Part shown: positions 18,791 through 28,508 of the stretch, piece after piece | How positions within the stretch are numbered: the stretch's first letter is position 1 | Layout: every line of letters begins with the position of its first letter | Origin: Leptospira dzoumogneensis | GTDB taxonomy: Bacteria > Spirochaetota > Leptospiria > Leptospirales > Leptospiraceae | Length of the DNA stretch: 64,000 nt | Direction of reading: 5' to 3' | Assembly: GCF_004770895.1 (NCBI RefSeq) | Contig: NZ_RQHS01000019.1 | Coordinates: forward strand, 248,001-312,000 | Made by a program: the position numbers and the translations under genes | Notes under the pieces: generated by a model | The model's input: the letters and a program-made list of their open reading frames with translations, nothing else | The model's database searches: none | Told to the model about the DNA's origin: nothing

Positions 18791-19366
18791 TTAGGACTTC
18801 GGGAAAGAAGGATTCTCCTTTATTTTCAAGATTCCGCTTCGGAGATAGTATAGGTTTTGGGTGGAGAAGTAATTGATAGCTACCGGAAGGGAAACGATAC
18901 CCAGGACTGAAAAATAACGATATTTTAAAGGATCTTTTCCATCCAGACCCACAATGGACTTTTCTAAACGTAAAAGTATCTTTTTCCAGCGTTGTAAGGT
19001 GGGAAGAAGAGAAGGATTACATCCCTCGAAATACAGACCTTCTGCGGAGCTAACAATTACATCTTTCAAATTGCTGGGAAGCGCCGGAGAACCGAACAGG
19101 TCTCTTACTTTAACTAGGTCTTTTTCGACCTCGGACTCTGTTTGTCTTGGAATAGGAAGAATAGAACTGATCCCTAAGGAAACAGGAAGGGAAAGACGGA
19201 ACAAAAAGTCGGAAGCAACTATGGAGTTTAAATATCTTCGAATTGTTTCGCCCAACGCGTCGGTATGATCCAGCTGTGAATCGCTTAGATCCTTTACGGT
19301 TTGGATAGTGTACTGGCTGAGCTTGATCTTTTCCGTCCAGAACAGGCCCAGTAATTCCGTTTCCAT
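18791..19366 (-). CDS. hypothetical protein
   Basis: 191-residue protein, family not recognised. It is mostly helical and soluble, with two moderately hydrophobic stretches (about residues 56-72 and 150-165) that are too weak to call membrane helices. The stretch YLNSIVASDFLFRLSLPVSLG and the end RYFSVLGIVSLPVAINYFST are the most hydrophobic parts. It sits 68 bases upstream of icd on the same strand; a shared transcript is possible but unproven. The frame shows normal codon bias and is long relative to the opposing shadow frame. Confidence 0.5.
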   Translation of the reverse strand: METELLGLFWTEKIKLSQYTIQTVKDLSDSQLDHTDALGETIRRYLNSIVASDFLFRLSLPVSLGISSILPIPRQTESEVEKDLVKVRDLFGSPALPSNLKDVIVSSAEGLYFEGCNPSLLPTLQRWKKILLRLEKSIVGLDGKDPLKYRYFSVLGIVSLPVAINYFSTQNLYYLRSGILKIKENPSFPKS

Positions 19367-19500
19367 GTGGGTAAAGAGTACATTTTTTACTCGGCCTTTT
19401 TTGGCAATCTCTATCTTGAGATCCGAATTCCGTTCTTATATACCACTTACGGGGAAAGGTTTGGTACCCAAGGAATAAACCTGCCTATTAAGATCGGGAT

Positions 19501-19860
19501 CTATTCCTCTTCGCACATGAGTTCAACCAGGTAACCATCCGGGTCTTGGAAATTTAGAAAAAGTGTCTTAGAAGATTTACGAACACCGTATTCCAATCTT
19601 TGAGAGAATAATCTTTGTTCGATCTCTCTAAAACTTTTCGGATCCACTCTGATAGCAAAGTCACAGCCGGACTCAAATACGGGAGAAGAAGGATCATCCT
19701 TCTCTCCATAAATCGCTATATTCGATTTTCCGATGCCTAAAACTTTCGCGGCTTTTTCGGTCTCCTCCTCTTGGGGGAGACCGAAAATTTCACGATAAAA
19801 ATTCGCACTTACTTCCGGATCACGGGAGGTGATACCGATATGATTTACTTCCATAAACAT
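19501..19860 (-). CDS. VOC (glyoxalase/bleomycin-resistance fold) protein
   Basis: 119-residue single-domain vicinal-oxygen-chelate protein. The N-terminal MEVNHIGITSRDPEVSANFY (metal-ligand His in NHIG) and the C-terminal FQDPDGYLVELM (metal-ligand Glu) define the beta-alpha-beta-beta-beta modules. Members include glyoxalases, dioxygenases and antibiotic-binding proteins, and the substrate cannot be inferred. The start may be the ATG at the third codon. It lies four bases after the sigma-linked membrane protein gene, so it may be the third gene of the ECF operon. Confidence 0.82.
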   Translation of the reverse strand: MFMEVNHIGITSRDPEVSANFYREIFGLPQEEETEKAAKVLGIGKSNIAIYGEKDDPSSPVFESGCDFAIRVDPKSFREIEQRLFSQRLEYGVRKSSKTLFLNFQDPDGYLVELMCEEE

Positions 19861-19864
19861 AATT

Positions 19865-20197
19865 TTACTCCCTTAATTCGCGATCGATTTGATCTAACTT
19901 CTGTTGAAGTTTGTGTCTCATCTTCTCTTTCATTCTACGTTTCCAGTGTGCTCTTTCTCTATGACCGTGGTGATGGCCTGGACCAAACCAATGTCCGCCT
20001 TTAAACAATATATGTGAAAGAACGAACAAACCTAAAGCCTGCCAGTAACTGATCTGCTTAATCCCGAAAATATCGGGAAGCAACCAGTTCCAAAGTTGCC
20101 AAACCGCATAAGCCAAACCGAAGAAGAACAACGGCATAAAGAATATGATCAGAAAAAATTTCCCTAATCTATGTCTAAACTCGTCTGAACCGTGCAT
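19865..20197 (-). CDS. small two-helix membrane protein downstream of ECF sigma factor
   Basis: 110 residues, with two hydrophobic helices (about residues 13-36 and 45-63). A His-rich segment (GHHHGHRERAH, about residues 74-84) and a strongly basic coiled C-terminal tail follow. Not a recognised anti-sigma family; it lacks the zinc anti-sigma HxxxCxxC motif. Position directly after the sigma gene suggests it may control or report to that sigma factor. The His cluster could bind metal. Both points are inference. Confidence 0.6.
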   Translation of the reverse strand: MHGSDEFRHRLGKFFLIIFFMPLFFFGLAYAVWQLWNWLLPDIFGIKQISYWQALGLFVLSHILFKGGHWFGPGHHHGHRERAHWKRRMKEKMRHKLQQKLDQIDRELRE

Positions 20198-20213
20198 GGT
20201 TTTCCTCCAAAAC

Positions 20214-20747
20214 TCAAAACTCTTCCAGAAAGAAAACCTTTAGGTCCTTCAAACGTTTTGCTAAAAAATCCTTAGCGTAAGATTTTCGTGCTGAGAGAGT
20301 TCCTTCCGGAATTCCGGTGGCTTCCGAAATTTCTCTGAAGGATTTTCCTTCGAACACGTTTTGTACAAACGCTGATTTTTGTTCTTCAGGCAGCTCTTCT
20401 ACAGCGATCGCTAATTCCTGGAGCACAAGACTTCTGTAAAATTCCTTTTCAGGTCCCGCCGCTCTATCAGGTAACGCATCCTCTAAGAAAAACTCCTGCT
20501 CTAAACGAGAGTTAGAATACTTCCCCGCTTTTTTAAATCTGTACCAGTCCCCGACCTTATTTCGAAGAACCGCATACACATAAGCTAAAAGATATTCGAT
20601 AGACCCAGCGGAATCCAGTTCGGTCACAGCGGTTAAAAAAGATTCCTGAAGAAGATCTTCTGCTTCTTCCGGATCCGCAACCCTGGAACGAACCCATGCG
20701 AGGATTCTATCTCTTTCCCGTCTGTATATCGTGTCCAAGGATCCCAA
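20214..20747 (-). CDS. ECF-type RNA polymerase sigma factor
   Basis: 177-residue sigma-70 family member with only regions 2 and 4. Region 2 includes DPEEAEDLLQESFLTA and the LLAYVYAVLRNKVGDWYR segment (core binding and -10 recognition). Region 4 has LPEEQKSAF...FEGKSFREISEATGIPEGTLSARKSYA, the -35 recognition helix-turn-helix. A TTG start at 20747, or a second TTG two codons on, is needed; no ATG is near. The following genes encode a His-rich membrane protein (17 bases on) and a VOC protein, which probably form one operon. Confidence 0.9.
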   Translation of the reverse strand: MGSLDTIYRRERDRILAWVRSRVADPEEAEDLLQESFLTAVTELDSAGSIEYLLAYVYAVLRNKVGDWYRFKKAGKYSNSRLEQEFFLEDALPDRAAGPEKEFYRSLVLQELAIAVEELPEEQKSAFVQNVFEGKSFREISEATGIPEGTLSARKSYAKDFLAKRLKDLKVFFLEEF

Positions 20748-21030
20748 TGTGTTTCTCTTTCCTTAGAGAAGTAGTTGTTTCAGTGGGATTTTCCTTGGAT
20801 TTTTTTTAATAAGAATTGGTTTGAAACGGAAAAAAAATGATCCAAAAAGGAAGAATTCCGGACCAGAACCCATTCGTAATTAAAATGCTCTGCATAAAAA
20901 CTCCTGAAGTTCGATACAAAGGTCCCATGTAAGAAAGCTAAGTTTATCTATTAGATCCCATTTTTTTCCAAAACTCTAAATTTTTTTCAGCCATTTCCTT
21001 CGGCCAAAACCCGTTTCCCCGGAGGATTTT

Positions 21031-21465
21031 ATGAAGGCTAAAAGAAGCGAAGAAATAGAAGAACATTTCGGTTGGATGAAATTAAAAACGGATCAATTGG
21101 GTTTTTTAGGAATTATACATTCCGTAAATAGATTCTACGATTCCCTGCAAGGTTCCCAATCCAATGAGCTTCGTTACTTCCGAAGAAAATTAGTAAGAAC
21201 GGATTTTAGATATTCTAAAATTTTTATGAAGAAGTTCGGAGATTACGAATATCTGATCTATGCTCGGATAGAGACCCGAGGAAAATCGGAATCGGATTCT
21301 TGGATACATATAGATGGTATCAGAATGGAAAGGGACGAAATGAAAGCAAAAGGAGTAAAGGATCATCCCTCTTATGAAATTAGATGCTTGAGTGATATTT
21401 TCGAATCTTCCTGCGTGCCTGCATCCAAATCGGAGGAGGACAAAATAGATTTGGATTGTAGTTAA
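21031..21465 (+). CDS. hypothetical cytoplasmic protein
   Basis: 144 residues, no recognised family, signal peptide or membrane segment. It is charged throughout with an aromatic central part (FRYSKIFMKKFGDYEYLIYARIE) and ends in an acidic Ser/Asp/Cys tail. The ATG follows a CGGAGG ribosome site at good spacing, which supports it being real. It is divergent from the ECF sigma gene across about 280 bases, so it could be a regulon member; there is no direct evidence for this. Confidence 0.5.
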   Translation: MKAKRSEEIEEHFGWMKLKTDQLGFLGIIHSVNRFYDSLQGSQSNELRYFRRKLVRTDFRYSKIFMKKFGDYEYLIYARIETRGKSESDSWIHIDGIRMERDEMKAKGVKDHPSYEIRCLSDIFESSCVPASKSEEDKIDLDCS

Positions 21466-21580
21466 TTTCAAAAGTTAGGGGATCAATCGTTTAGAAGTCC
21501 AAACAAAATCCGGAAAATTTATTTCACCCGGACAAGAATTGCTTGCCGGAGAATAAAACCAGGGTTAGGAATTGATCCCC

Positions 21581-22732
21581 ATGTTTTTCTCATCCGAAAA
21601 TTCTTCGGCGAACGATTGTTCTTTTAAACGATCTAAAACCATTCTTCCCAAATCCATTTTGATCTTCTTACTCATATTTTGTGCTTTAGGAGAATGGAAA
21701 CTATCCGCAGACGAGACAAAGATCCAGGCCAGAAAAACAAGCAAACACGAAATGGGATTTCATCCCTATACTCAAGAAGGTTATTTCCAAGCCTGGAACT
21801 ATTCATTTACGGATGATCAGACTTGGATCTTTGCCACATTCATAGTGAGTAATCTAGGACCTGGCACCAAAAACTGCGGAGTGAGTCTTGTAGTTTACGA
21901 TAAAGAAAACGGCACACAATTTTCTACCAGAGAATATTCAAAAGACGAACTCAAAGCAGAAAGTGGAAATCTAGAATTAGAAATTTTTGATAGTTCAGTG
22001 TATAAGGGAGAAGCCGGGCCCGAGATCAAAATGATCACTGATACTGCCGAACTTGTTATTAGTTATAAAACCGGCTGGTCCAAAGCAGTTTCTCTTTCCG
22101 GGGGTAAAATACATCTGCCCGAAAAGGATAGTTTTGTACAAGCAGACATGGCATTCTCTTCTGTCCCTGCAAAAGGATATTTAATCTTGAACGGAAATAG
22201 AATGGAGCTGAATGGAAGAGGTGGAATGGAACATCTTCTTACCAACTACGAAGTGTATAAATACAGCAGGCGCTGGGAATTATACCGCTCCATCAATAGT
22301 GCAGGAGAAAGATTATTCGCAGGCGGTTTCATAGGGAACGAAAACTTTCCGGGAGAAGAAGTCAGAACAGTAAGTGCATTGGATCCTTCCGGAAAAATGT
22401 TATTCTCCGCAAAAGTTTTGAAGTCAGAAGTTTTAGAATCGGAGACGGAACCTTTTTCAGGTTATCATCTTCCGATCAAAGAAAAGTTTTACTTGGATGA
22501 AAGTGGTTCCTGCAGTTTAACAGTTTCTAGAAAACATACTGTCGGACAGATCTATGTTCTATCTAACATATCCGCAGTTCTTAGGTTTTTTGTTCGATTG
22601 TTTTTTACGAAACCTTATCAGCTTTATTATATCACCGATTCCAAATTGGATTGTGCACAAATTCCGGAAGGAAATCTCCCGAAAGATAAAAACTTCCGGG
22701 GGATTTTTTCCTATTACCTGATCAATCCTTAG
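21581..22732 (+). CDS. hypothetical exported protein, possibly lipocalin-like (AttH/Svf1 type)
   Basis: About 383 residues with an N-terminal hydrophobic export segment (about residues 24-42 from this start) and then beta-rich sequence. Two halves can be seen: a first with a [13 protein letters not shown] segment and a second after about residue 190 with [19 protein letters not shown] and a final [12 protein letters not shown]. This arrangement recalls AttH/CrtC/Svf1 lipocalin-like proteins that bind lipids or isoprenoids, but the resemblance is only by eye. ATG 21581 is preferred because the TTG nine bases upstream would sit one base from the AGGA site. It ends overlapping the convergent lnt gene. 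Confidence 0.5.
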   Translation: MFFSSENSSANDCSFKRSKTILPKSILIFLLIFCALGEWKLSADETKIQARKTSKHEMGFHPYTQEGYFQAWNYSFTDDQTWIFATFIVSNLGPGTKNCGVSLVVYDKENGTQFSTREYSKDELKAESGNLELEIFDSSVYKGEAGPEIKMITDTAELVISYKTGWSKAVSLSGGKIHLPEKDSFVQADMAFSSVPAKGYLILNGNRMELNGRGGMEHLLTNYEVYKYSRRWELYRSINSAGERLFAGGFIGNENFPGEEVRTVSALDPSGKMLFSAKVLKSEVLESETEPFSGYHLPIKEKFYLDESGSCSLTVSRKHTVGQIYVLSNISAVLRFFVRLFFTKPYQLYYITDSKLDCAQIPEGNLPKDKNFRGIFSYYLINP

Positions 22733-24519
22733 GTTTCAGATCTATTATTACGAAGCAGCAGATTTCCGTAATATACTGCCGTCAGGACGATCATGATCCA
22801 AGGGATCAGGTTTCCATATAGAATATAAAAACCGGGAGGAGAATCGATCACTTGGATCTGCTGCCAACTGGTTTCCGCTTTCATTAGAGAAGTGGATTTG
22901 CCTTCTATAAAATGTCCCAGATGATCTACATAACCTGAAATTCCGGAGTTAGTAGAACGGACCAGCCACCTTCTCCATTCTATCGCTCTCAATCTTCCTA
23001 ACTCGAAATGCTGGTCACTTTCAGTAGTGGTCCCGTACCATTTATCATTGGTAAGATTCGCAATGAACTGAGGATTTCCGGAGTCTTTGAACTTTCTCAC
23101 AAATTCAGGAACGATCACTTCATAGCAGATCAAAGGAAGAAAAGCACCTTCGTCCTTTAATTCAGTATGAGTTGGAGAATAATAATTTCTTACAAATTCA
23201 GCATCCAACCCTTCTGTTTTTTCCCAAGTAACAGGCAGAACGGTTGTAGGATTTTCTTTAGGAATATCAGAATAATAATGTAGAAGATCGAAAGATTCTC
23301 CCGGATCGAACCTTCCGGTTTGAGGACTAAGATCGTACATGAACTCGAAAGGCATCGTCTCTCCAAACATTACCAAATATTGTTTTTGGTAGGCTTGTCT
23401 TCTGACACCATTCGGATCGTATACTACGTTATTATTAAAATACCTGAGATATTCCCTTCCGGAACTTTTGGTTTTATAAGCCGCGTCTATTTCATTAAAG
23501 AATACGGTAGCTTTATATCTATTCGCAAATGAAACCATCAAGGAATCAAACCTAGGCCAATAGATTCGATCTCCCATTCTGATCTTTAACAATTCGCGGT
23601 TCGCTGAAAAATAAGGAATTCCAGCTTCCGGCAGAACGATCAGGTCAGGATTTTTACCTGCTCTTTGGACGGCATTCTCCACCATCTTGTCCATTCTGCC
23701 CATCAGATCTTCGATCACTTCTCTAGGAGATCTTCCTCTTTCGTCACGAATACTCATAGGAGCATCCGGCTGGACTACTAGAACTTCGAGAGTTTTAGTC
23801 GGGGTTACATTCTTCCATTTTATATACAAACTAGAGCCAACGATCACGAAAAGAAGAAGTAACGCAAATGGTAAGGACCAGAATTTTATAAAATGGGATC
23901 TTTTATCTTTGGATCTTAAGATCTCGGGAAGATGCAACAGATTCGTTTCAAAAAGTGTATAAGAAATTACGAATACTAAGAATGAAAGTCCGTAAACTCC
24001 CGTGATCTCCACAGTTTGAGCGAGTATGATATTCCCTGCCGCCAAATTTCCCCAATACCAAGGAAACAATTGGTAACCGATCATATCCGCAGCCATTCCG
24101 CAGACACCCGCTACCCAAACGCTATGTTTACCTGCTCTTCTGGAAAGAAAGGAGTAAGAGATTAAGAAGATCGGGAACTTAGCTCCGAACAAAACTCCTG
24201 CCAAGAGAAGAATGATAAATGCAAGAGGCCAGGGGAAATTCCCGAAAACCATCGCCATATGATGGATCCAATGGAATGCGATCGCATAGAAGAATACCCC
24301 AAATAGGAAACCGTATCCTAACAATCTCCAATATCTTCCGGAATATTTATGAGTGATCCAAAATAGACCGAAAGGAGCGATCCAAACTAAATGGCTGAGA
24401 TAAAAAGGAGCAAAGGCTAAGAACGCAAATATCCCCAGCCAGAGAAAACAGAAGAAGTCGAAAAACAGTGTTTTTTGAAACTCTCTAAAACGATGTAAAA
24501 AAGAATCCATGGATACCAA
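22729..24519 (-). CDS. lnt: apolipoprotein N-acyltransferase
   Basis: Inner-membrane enzyme that adds the third acyl chain to lipoproteins. Its 596 residues comprise about seven N-terminal transmembrane helices, a nitrilase-type periplasmic domain from about residue 245, and a last TM helix near the C-terminus. The catalytic triad is present: E298 in LPEAGIP, K379 in [11 protein letters not shown] and C465 in [10 protein letters not shown], matching E267/K335/C387 of E. coli. It is longer than E. coli Lnt (512) because of insertions in the nitrilase domain. An alternative ATG lies three codons in. Many spirochaetal lipoproteins in this window are its likely substrates. Confidence 0.92.
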   Translation of the reverse strand: MVSMDSFLHRFREFQKTLFFDFFCFLWLGIFAFLAFAPFYLSHLVWIAPFGLFWITHKYSGRYWRLLGYGFLFGVFFYAIAFHWIHHMAMVFGNFPWPLAFIILLLAGVLFGAKFPIFLISYSFLSRRAGKHSVWVAGVCGMAADMIGYQLFPWYWGNLAAGNIILAQTVEITGVYGLSFLVFVISYTLFETNLLHLPEILRSKDKRSHFIKFWSLPFALLLLFVIVGSSLYIKWKNVTPTKTLEVLVVQPDAPMSIRDERGRSPREVIEDLMGRMDKMVENAVQRAGKNPDLIVLPEAGIPYFSANRELLKIRMGDRIYWPRFDSLMVSFANRYKATVFFNEIDAAYKTKSSGREYLRYFNNNVVYDPNGVRRQAYQKQYLVMFGETMPFEFMYDLSPQTGRFDPGESFDLLHYYSDIPKENPTTVLPVTWEKTEGLDAEFVRNYYSPTHTELKDEGAFLPLICYEVIVPEFVRKFKDSGNPQFIANLTNDKWYGTTTESDQHFELGRLRAIEWRRWLVRSTNSGISGYVDHLGHFIEGKSTSLMKAETSWQQIQVIDSPPGFYILYGNLIPWIMIVLTAVYYGNLLLRNNRSET

Positions 24520-24594
24520 CGTTGATCGGAAAAAAAACCTTTTGAGTCAATCTATTTAGGTTCTGATGAAGTGCTTGCCGTAGGAGAAGGAGGC

Positions 24595-24627
24595 ATGAGT
24601 ATACCAATAACACTGGTCGAATCATGA
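24595..24627 (+). CDS. ten-codon leader ORF overlapping the murA start
   Basis: ATG at 24595 opens a ten-codon frame ([10 protein letters not shown]) whose TGA overlaps the murA ATG as ATGA. It is preceded by a strong AGGAG site eight bases away within a GGAGAAGGAGG run. The murA ATG itself has no visible Shine-Dalgarno. This suggests ribosomes load on the leader and re-initiate at murA. Translation is predicted from the site alone. Confidence 0.5.
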   Translation: MSIPITLVES

Positions 24628-25922
24628 GCTCTCCATACTTCAAAATTGTCGGTAAAAATCCTCTTCACGGAACTGTAATGCCCCAAGGGAATAAAAACGA
24701 GGCCCTACCTATTTTAGGCGCTGTCTGTTTAGTTCCCGGCGAAGTGATTATCGAAAATATTCCCCAGATCTCAGACGTTCTGATGCTCATGGACGTTCTA
24801 CGCCATTTAGGAATGGAAGTAGAAGATAAGGGAGAAGGTACGTTTTTATTTCGTAATAATGGAGAACTAAAATCCGATCTTCCTGCAGAACTATGTTCCA
24901 AGATCAGAGGAGCTGTCACACTTGCAGGACCGATCCTTGCCAAAACCGGAAGAGTGTTTTTACCAAGACCGGGCGGAGACAAGATCGGCCGACGAAGAAT
25001 GGACACACATCTTCTCGCACTCCAAGCACTTGGTGCTCAGATAGAAGTATTTCCGGACGGTTACGAGATAAAAGGTGATAGACTCAGAGGTACGGACCTT
25101 CTTATGGACGAGGCATCCGTTACTGCCACGGAAAACGCAGTCATGGCCGCGGTTCTTTCAGAAGGTGTAACCATCTTACGTCATGCGGCTAGCGAACCTC
25201 ATGTGCAAAGGCTTTGTAAATTTTTAGTTTCTGCAGGTGCAAAAATTTCGGGGATCGGATCCAACATTCTTACGATCGAAGGTGTAAGCTCCTTAAAAAC
25301 TCCCGAAAAACCTCATAGGATCGGATCCGATTATTTAGAGATCGGAAGTTTTATCAGTTTAGCTGCAGTCACAGGTGGAGAAATTTTTATCGGAGATGTG
25401 GAGCTGGAAGATATCCGGATGATCCGCATGGTATATTCCCGCTTAGGGATAGAAGTTCGTCCTCAAGACGGAGGTATTTTAGTTCCTTCCGACCAAAAAA
25501 TGGAGATCATTCCTGACTATCATGGAGCCACTCCTAAAATAGACGATTCTCCTTGGCCTGGTTTCCCTGCGGATATGACTTCCGTTGCGTTAGTCACCGC
25601 TACACAATGTAAAGGAACAGTTCTAATTCACGAAAAAATGTTCGAGTCTAGATTATTCTTCGTAGATAATATAATCTCGATGGGCGCTCAAATTATTCTC
25701 TGCGATCCGCATAGAGCGATCGTGATCGGACCGAATCGTCTTTACGGACAAAAAGTGGCAAGTCCTGATATCAGAGCAGGAATGGCGATGATCATCGCGG
25801 CGCTTTGCGCAGAAGGTACCAGCTCCATCCATAATATCGTTCAGATAGACAGAGGATTCCAGGACATAGATACTAGACTTAGATCTCTAGGCGCTCATAT
25901 TGAGAGGATAGGTGAAGAATGA
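24624..25922 (+). CDS. murA: UDP-N-acetylglucosamine 1-carboxyvinyltransferase, Asp in place of catalytic-loop Cys
   Basis: First committed enzyme of peptidoglycan synthesis, transferring enolpyruvate from PEP to UDP-GlcNAc. Its 432 residues have the two-domain EPT fold with [10 protein letters not shown] near residue 25 (K/N substrate contacts). The loop [14 protein letters not shown] has D119 where E. coli has C115. Also seen are the EPHVQRL segment and PGFPADMTS with its Asp-Met. The Cys-to-Asp change is known to keep activity while blocking fosfomycin alkylation. First large gene of a four-gene run joined by four-base overlaps (25919, 26566, 27744). Confidence 0.95.
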   Translation: MSSPYFKIVGKNPLHGTVMPQGNKNEALPILGAVCLVPGEVIIENIPQISDVLMLMDVLRHLGMEVEDKGEGTFLFRNNGELKSDLPAELCSKIRGAVTLAGPILAKTGRVFLPRPGGDKIGRRRMDTHLLALQALGAQIEVFPDGYEIKGDRLRGTDLLMDEASVTATENAVMAAVLSEGVTILRHAASEPHVQRLCKFLVSAGAKISGIGSNILTIEGVSSLKTPEKPHRIGSDYLEIGSFISLAAVTGGEIFIGDVELEDIRMIRMVYSRLGIEVRPQDGGILVPSDQKMEIIPDYHGATPKIDDSPWPGFPADMTSVALVTATQCKGTVLIHEKMFESRLFFVDNIISMGAQIILCDPHRAIVIGPNRLYGQKVASPDIRAGMAMIIAALCAEGTSSIHNIVQIDRGFQDIDTRLRSLGAHIERIGEE

Positions 25923-26569
25923 ACCGAAAAGACTTCTTCCGGAAAGGCTTAGCAAAAGCTTTTTCCGTAATGGAAGAAGGCGTTAATGAAATTTCGGAAA
26001 CCTGGAATTCTGTAGTAGAAGATAAAAAAGCAGAACCGGAAAAGGTCCCGCCTAAAAAAACTCAGATCAAGGTCCCAAAACCTAAAACCGTAAAAAGTAA
26101 ATTTAAAGGTTTTAGAAATTTACAATTTCCTCCCGGAGCGGACTCAAAAGGAAAACGTTTCTTTTCCAAATGTACTGCTTGCAGTGATTGTATCTACGCT
26201 TGTCCTTATTCAGTTCTGTTTCCGGTTCCTGACGATACGACAGGCAAACATTTTCCTCATATGGATGTGAATCTGAATGCATGTATGTTATGCAAAGATT
26301 ATCCATGTATCTCCGCTTGCCAAACAGGTGCACTTTTACCTTATAAAGAAAATCAATCTCCTAAATTCGGGAAAGCAAAAGGTTTCTTCCAACATTGTAT
26401 CAATTCCAGAACGGGAGAAAAAACCTGTGAGACCTGCGCGATCACTTGCCCGATCCCGAATGTAGTCCAATTCAAAGGAAACAAACCAAGTTTTTCGAAT
26501 GATTGTGTTGGCTGCGGATTATGTGTTTCTTCTTGTCCCACATTTCCTAAGGCAATCCAAGTACAATGA
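25919..26569 (+). CDS. 4Fe-4S ferredoxin-type protein (NapF/MauM-like)
   Basis: 216 residues with a basic N-terminal region of about 65 residues, then iron-sulfur cluster motifs. The first is [12 protein letters not shown] (about 80-91). The second is [14 protein letters not shown] third Cys set lies in [11 protein letters not shown], and the last is [12 protein letters not shown]. The order resembles NapF/MauM cytosolic ferredoxins used in redox enzyme assembly or electron transfer. No twin-arginine signal is evident. It overlaps murA and the SpoIID gene by four bases at either end, an unexpected place for a ferredoxin. Partner unknown. Confidence 0.85.
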   Translation: MNRKDFFRKGLAKAFSVMEEGVNEISETWNSVVEDKKAEPEKVPPKKTQIKVPKPKTVKSKFKGFRNLQFPPGADSKGKRFFSKCTACSDCIYACPYSVLFPVPDDTTGKHFPHMDVNLNACMLCKDYPCISACQTGALLPYKENQSPKFGKAKGFFQHCINSRTGEKTCETCAITCPIPNVVQFKGNKPSFSNDCVGCGLCVSSCPTFPKAIQVQ

Positions 26570-27747
26570 GATATCTTTCCAAACTTTCAGGTTTGGTGTT
26601 TTTATTTTTATTCTCTAATTCTTTAATTTCAGATCCGATCCCGAATAAGATCAAGATCGGTATTTTATCTAAATATTATCCGGATACAGTTCGTATCATT
26701 ACTAAAGGTTCCAGAATACAATATTCAGGAAGAAATAGTTTAGAAAAAGATAAAACGATTTTAGTCCGAGCGGAAGAAGATCAAATCAGAATTATAGACG
26801 GGTCTAAAAGCTCAAGATCGGAACATATCTTATTTTCTGGCGGAGAATATGAACTCGAAGTTCCAAAAGACCAGGATCCTAAAAAATACCGAGGAGACCT
26901 GGAAATCAGCTCCTCCAAAGGAAAATTAAAACTTATACTTACGGTTCCATTAGAAGAATATGTACTGATCGGAATGATCTCAGAATTCGGAGACCTGTTT
27001 TATCCTAAGAATGAAAAGGATCCAAATCCGAACTGGAAGCAGGAATACTCGATTGTTGCATCTTCAATGATCCGTTCGTATGCACTCGCAAACCTAGGAA
27101 GGCATTCTAAAGAAGGCCATGATCTTTGCGATCTGACCCATTGCCTCCAGTTCTCAGGAAAATTAAGAAAGGAGAATATACACTTCTCCCCATCCAAAAA
27201 AATACTTCTGCAAGATAGAAGTGGGAAAATTTTAGAAACATTCTTTCATTCTACCTGCGGAGGAAATTTATCTTCTCCTTCCGTTCTCTGGAAAAATTTT
27301 AAGAACCCGCAATATTATAGATCCGGCTCAGATGCACAAGGCGGAGAGATTCAATGTAAGAACTCCCCATATTTTTCTTGGGAAACTTTTATCTCCAGAG
27401 AAGAATTAGGATCCGCCTTAGAAACAAAACAGATTACTGAATTAGTATCCAAATATTCTGAATCCAGAGTAAGTTCCTTAGAATATAAGGATTATTCCGG
27501 AAAAAAGAATATCCAAGCATCCGAATTCTTATCTAAAATCGGTAAAACATTGGGCTGGAATAAAACCAAGAGTAACGATTTTAAGATCGAAACAAGCTCT
27601 CGAGGATTTTATTTGAAAGGAAAAGGATTCGGGCATGGGATCGGTCTTTGCCAGTATGGAGCAAGAGAAATGGCGTTTAGAGGAGCAAAATCGGAAGAGA
27701 TACTTCGATTTTATTTCCCGAATGCGGAACTGAGGCAAATCCATTGA
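26566..27747 (+). CDS. SpoIID/LytB-domain exported protein
   Basis: 393-residue protein with a signal peptide (about residues 1-22) and a SpoIID domain. Recognised by VPLEEYVLIGMISEF (with the conserved Glu), the HSTCGGNLSSPSVLW segment, and the C-terminal KGFGHGIGLCQYGAREMAFRG...ILRFYFPNAE block. SpoIID is a lytic transglycosylase acting on denuded glycan strands in sporulating bacteria; in non-sporulators the family includes amidase enhancers. Its place after murA points to peptidoglycan work in the periplasm. Whether it cuts glycans here cannot be told by reading. Confidence 0.88.
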   Translation: MRYLSKLSGLVFLFLFSNSLISDPIPNKIKIGILSKYYPDTVRIITKGSRIQYSGRNSLEKDKTILVRAEEDQIRIIDGSKSSRSEHILFSGGEYELEVPKDQDPKKYRGDLEISSSKGKLKLILTVPLEEYVLIGMISEFGDLFYPKNEKDPNPNWKQEYSIVASSMIRSYALANLGRHSKEGHDLCDLTHCLQFSGKLRKENIHFSPSKKILLQDRSGKILETFFHSTCGGNLSSPSVLWKNFKNPQYYRSGSDAQGGEIQCKNSPYFSWETFISREELGSALETKQITELVSKYSESRVSSLEYKDYSGKKNIQASEFLSKIGKTLGWNKTKSNDFKIETSSRGFYLKGKGFGHGIGLCQYGAREMAFRGAKSEEILRFYFPNAELRQIH

Positions 27748-28457
27748 GATCTATTTTTATAATATATCTGTTTTTTATAATATTCTTCTTTGAAGCCGCG
27801 AACGCCCAATCCGCAAAAAGAAAAGTAGAAGGATTCGAATTTTACTTTTTAGATGACTGGAATAGACAAAAAAACCCTGAAAAATTACTCGAAACTTTTG
27901 CGGAAAAATTCGCAGCAGAGATCCGATCCGAATCGGAAAGATTAGAAAGAAGAATTCCCCAAGACGCTCAAATTTTTGTTTCAGAGAACTCCGAGGTTTT
28001 TAGGAAATACTCAGGACAACCCGGGATTACTGCAGCGTTCTATTCTCCTGAATCTAATAAATTCTTTTTTCAAAATCCGGAAAGTTTAGCTAAAAGAGGA
28101 ATTTTAGATACGGTGATCAAACATGAGATCTGTCATTTTTTAGCCCCGGAATCCAAATCATCGGCAATATCTTTTTGGATGCAGGAATCCTATTGTGAAT
28201 CTTTGTACCCTACAAATCCTAAACCTTCATCTGCAGATCTTAAGTTTCCTTGGAGCTGGGAAAAATTCGATGAAGAATGTTCTAAAGAAATCCGAACAAA
28301 AAGTGGAGCCAAGAAAAAGATCTTATACCAAAAACTTTTTCTCTGGGGCTCTTGGCTTTTAAAAACAAAGGGAGAAGCAAGATTTCGCGCCTTTTTGGAA
28401 ATTCAAAGTCCTGACATCCAAAATATATATTCGCAATTTGTAAAGTCGAGGTATTGA
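27744..28457 (+). CDS. putative exported HExxH zinc metalloprotein
   Basis: 237 residues with a signal peptide of about 21 residues (ends AANAQ). The sequence H127-E-I-C-H131 is an HExxH zinc site, and WMQESYCE seventeen residues on supplies a candidate third ligand (E148), giving a gluzincin arrangement similar to peptidase-MA-like proteins. The start is TTG at 27744, overlapping the SpoIID stop. It is the last gene of the murA operon. It may be a cell-wall or envelope protease; substrate unknown and activity unproven. Confidence 0.65.
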   Translation: MRSIFIIYLFFIIFFFEAANAQSAKRKVEGFEFYFLDDWNRQKNPEKLLETFAEKFAAEIRSESERLERRIPQDAQIFVSENSEVFRKYSGQPGITAAFYSPESNKFFFQNPESLAKRGILDTVIKHEICHFLAPESKSSAISFWMQESYCESLYPTNPKPSSADLKFPWSWEKFDEECSKEIRTKSGAKKKILYQKLFLWGSWLLKTKGEARFRAFLEIQSPDIQNIYSQFVKSRY

Positions 28458-28508
28458 CTTATAGAACAAATATCGTGTTGGAGCCCCTACATCCGCTTTT
28501 AGAATGAT

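Noticed and set aside
20837..20932. 31-codon plus-strand frame upstream of the ECF sigma gene
   Set aside because: No convincing ribosome site, unremarkable composition, and probably part of the divergent promoter region.
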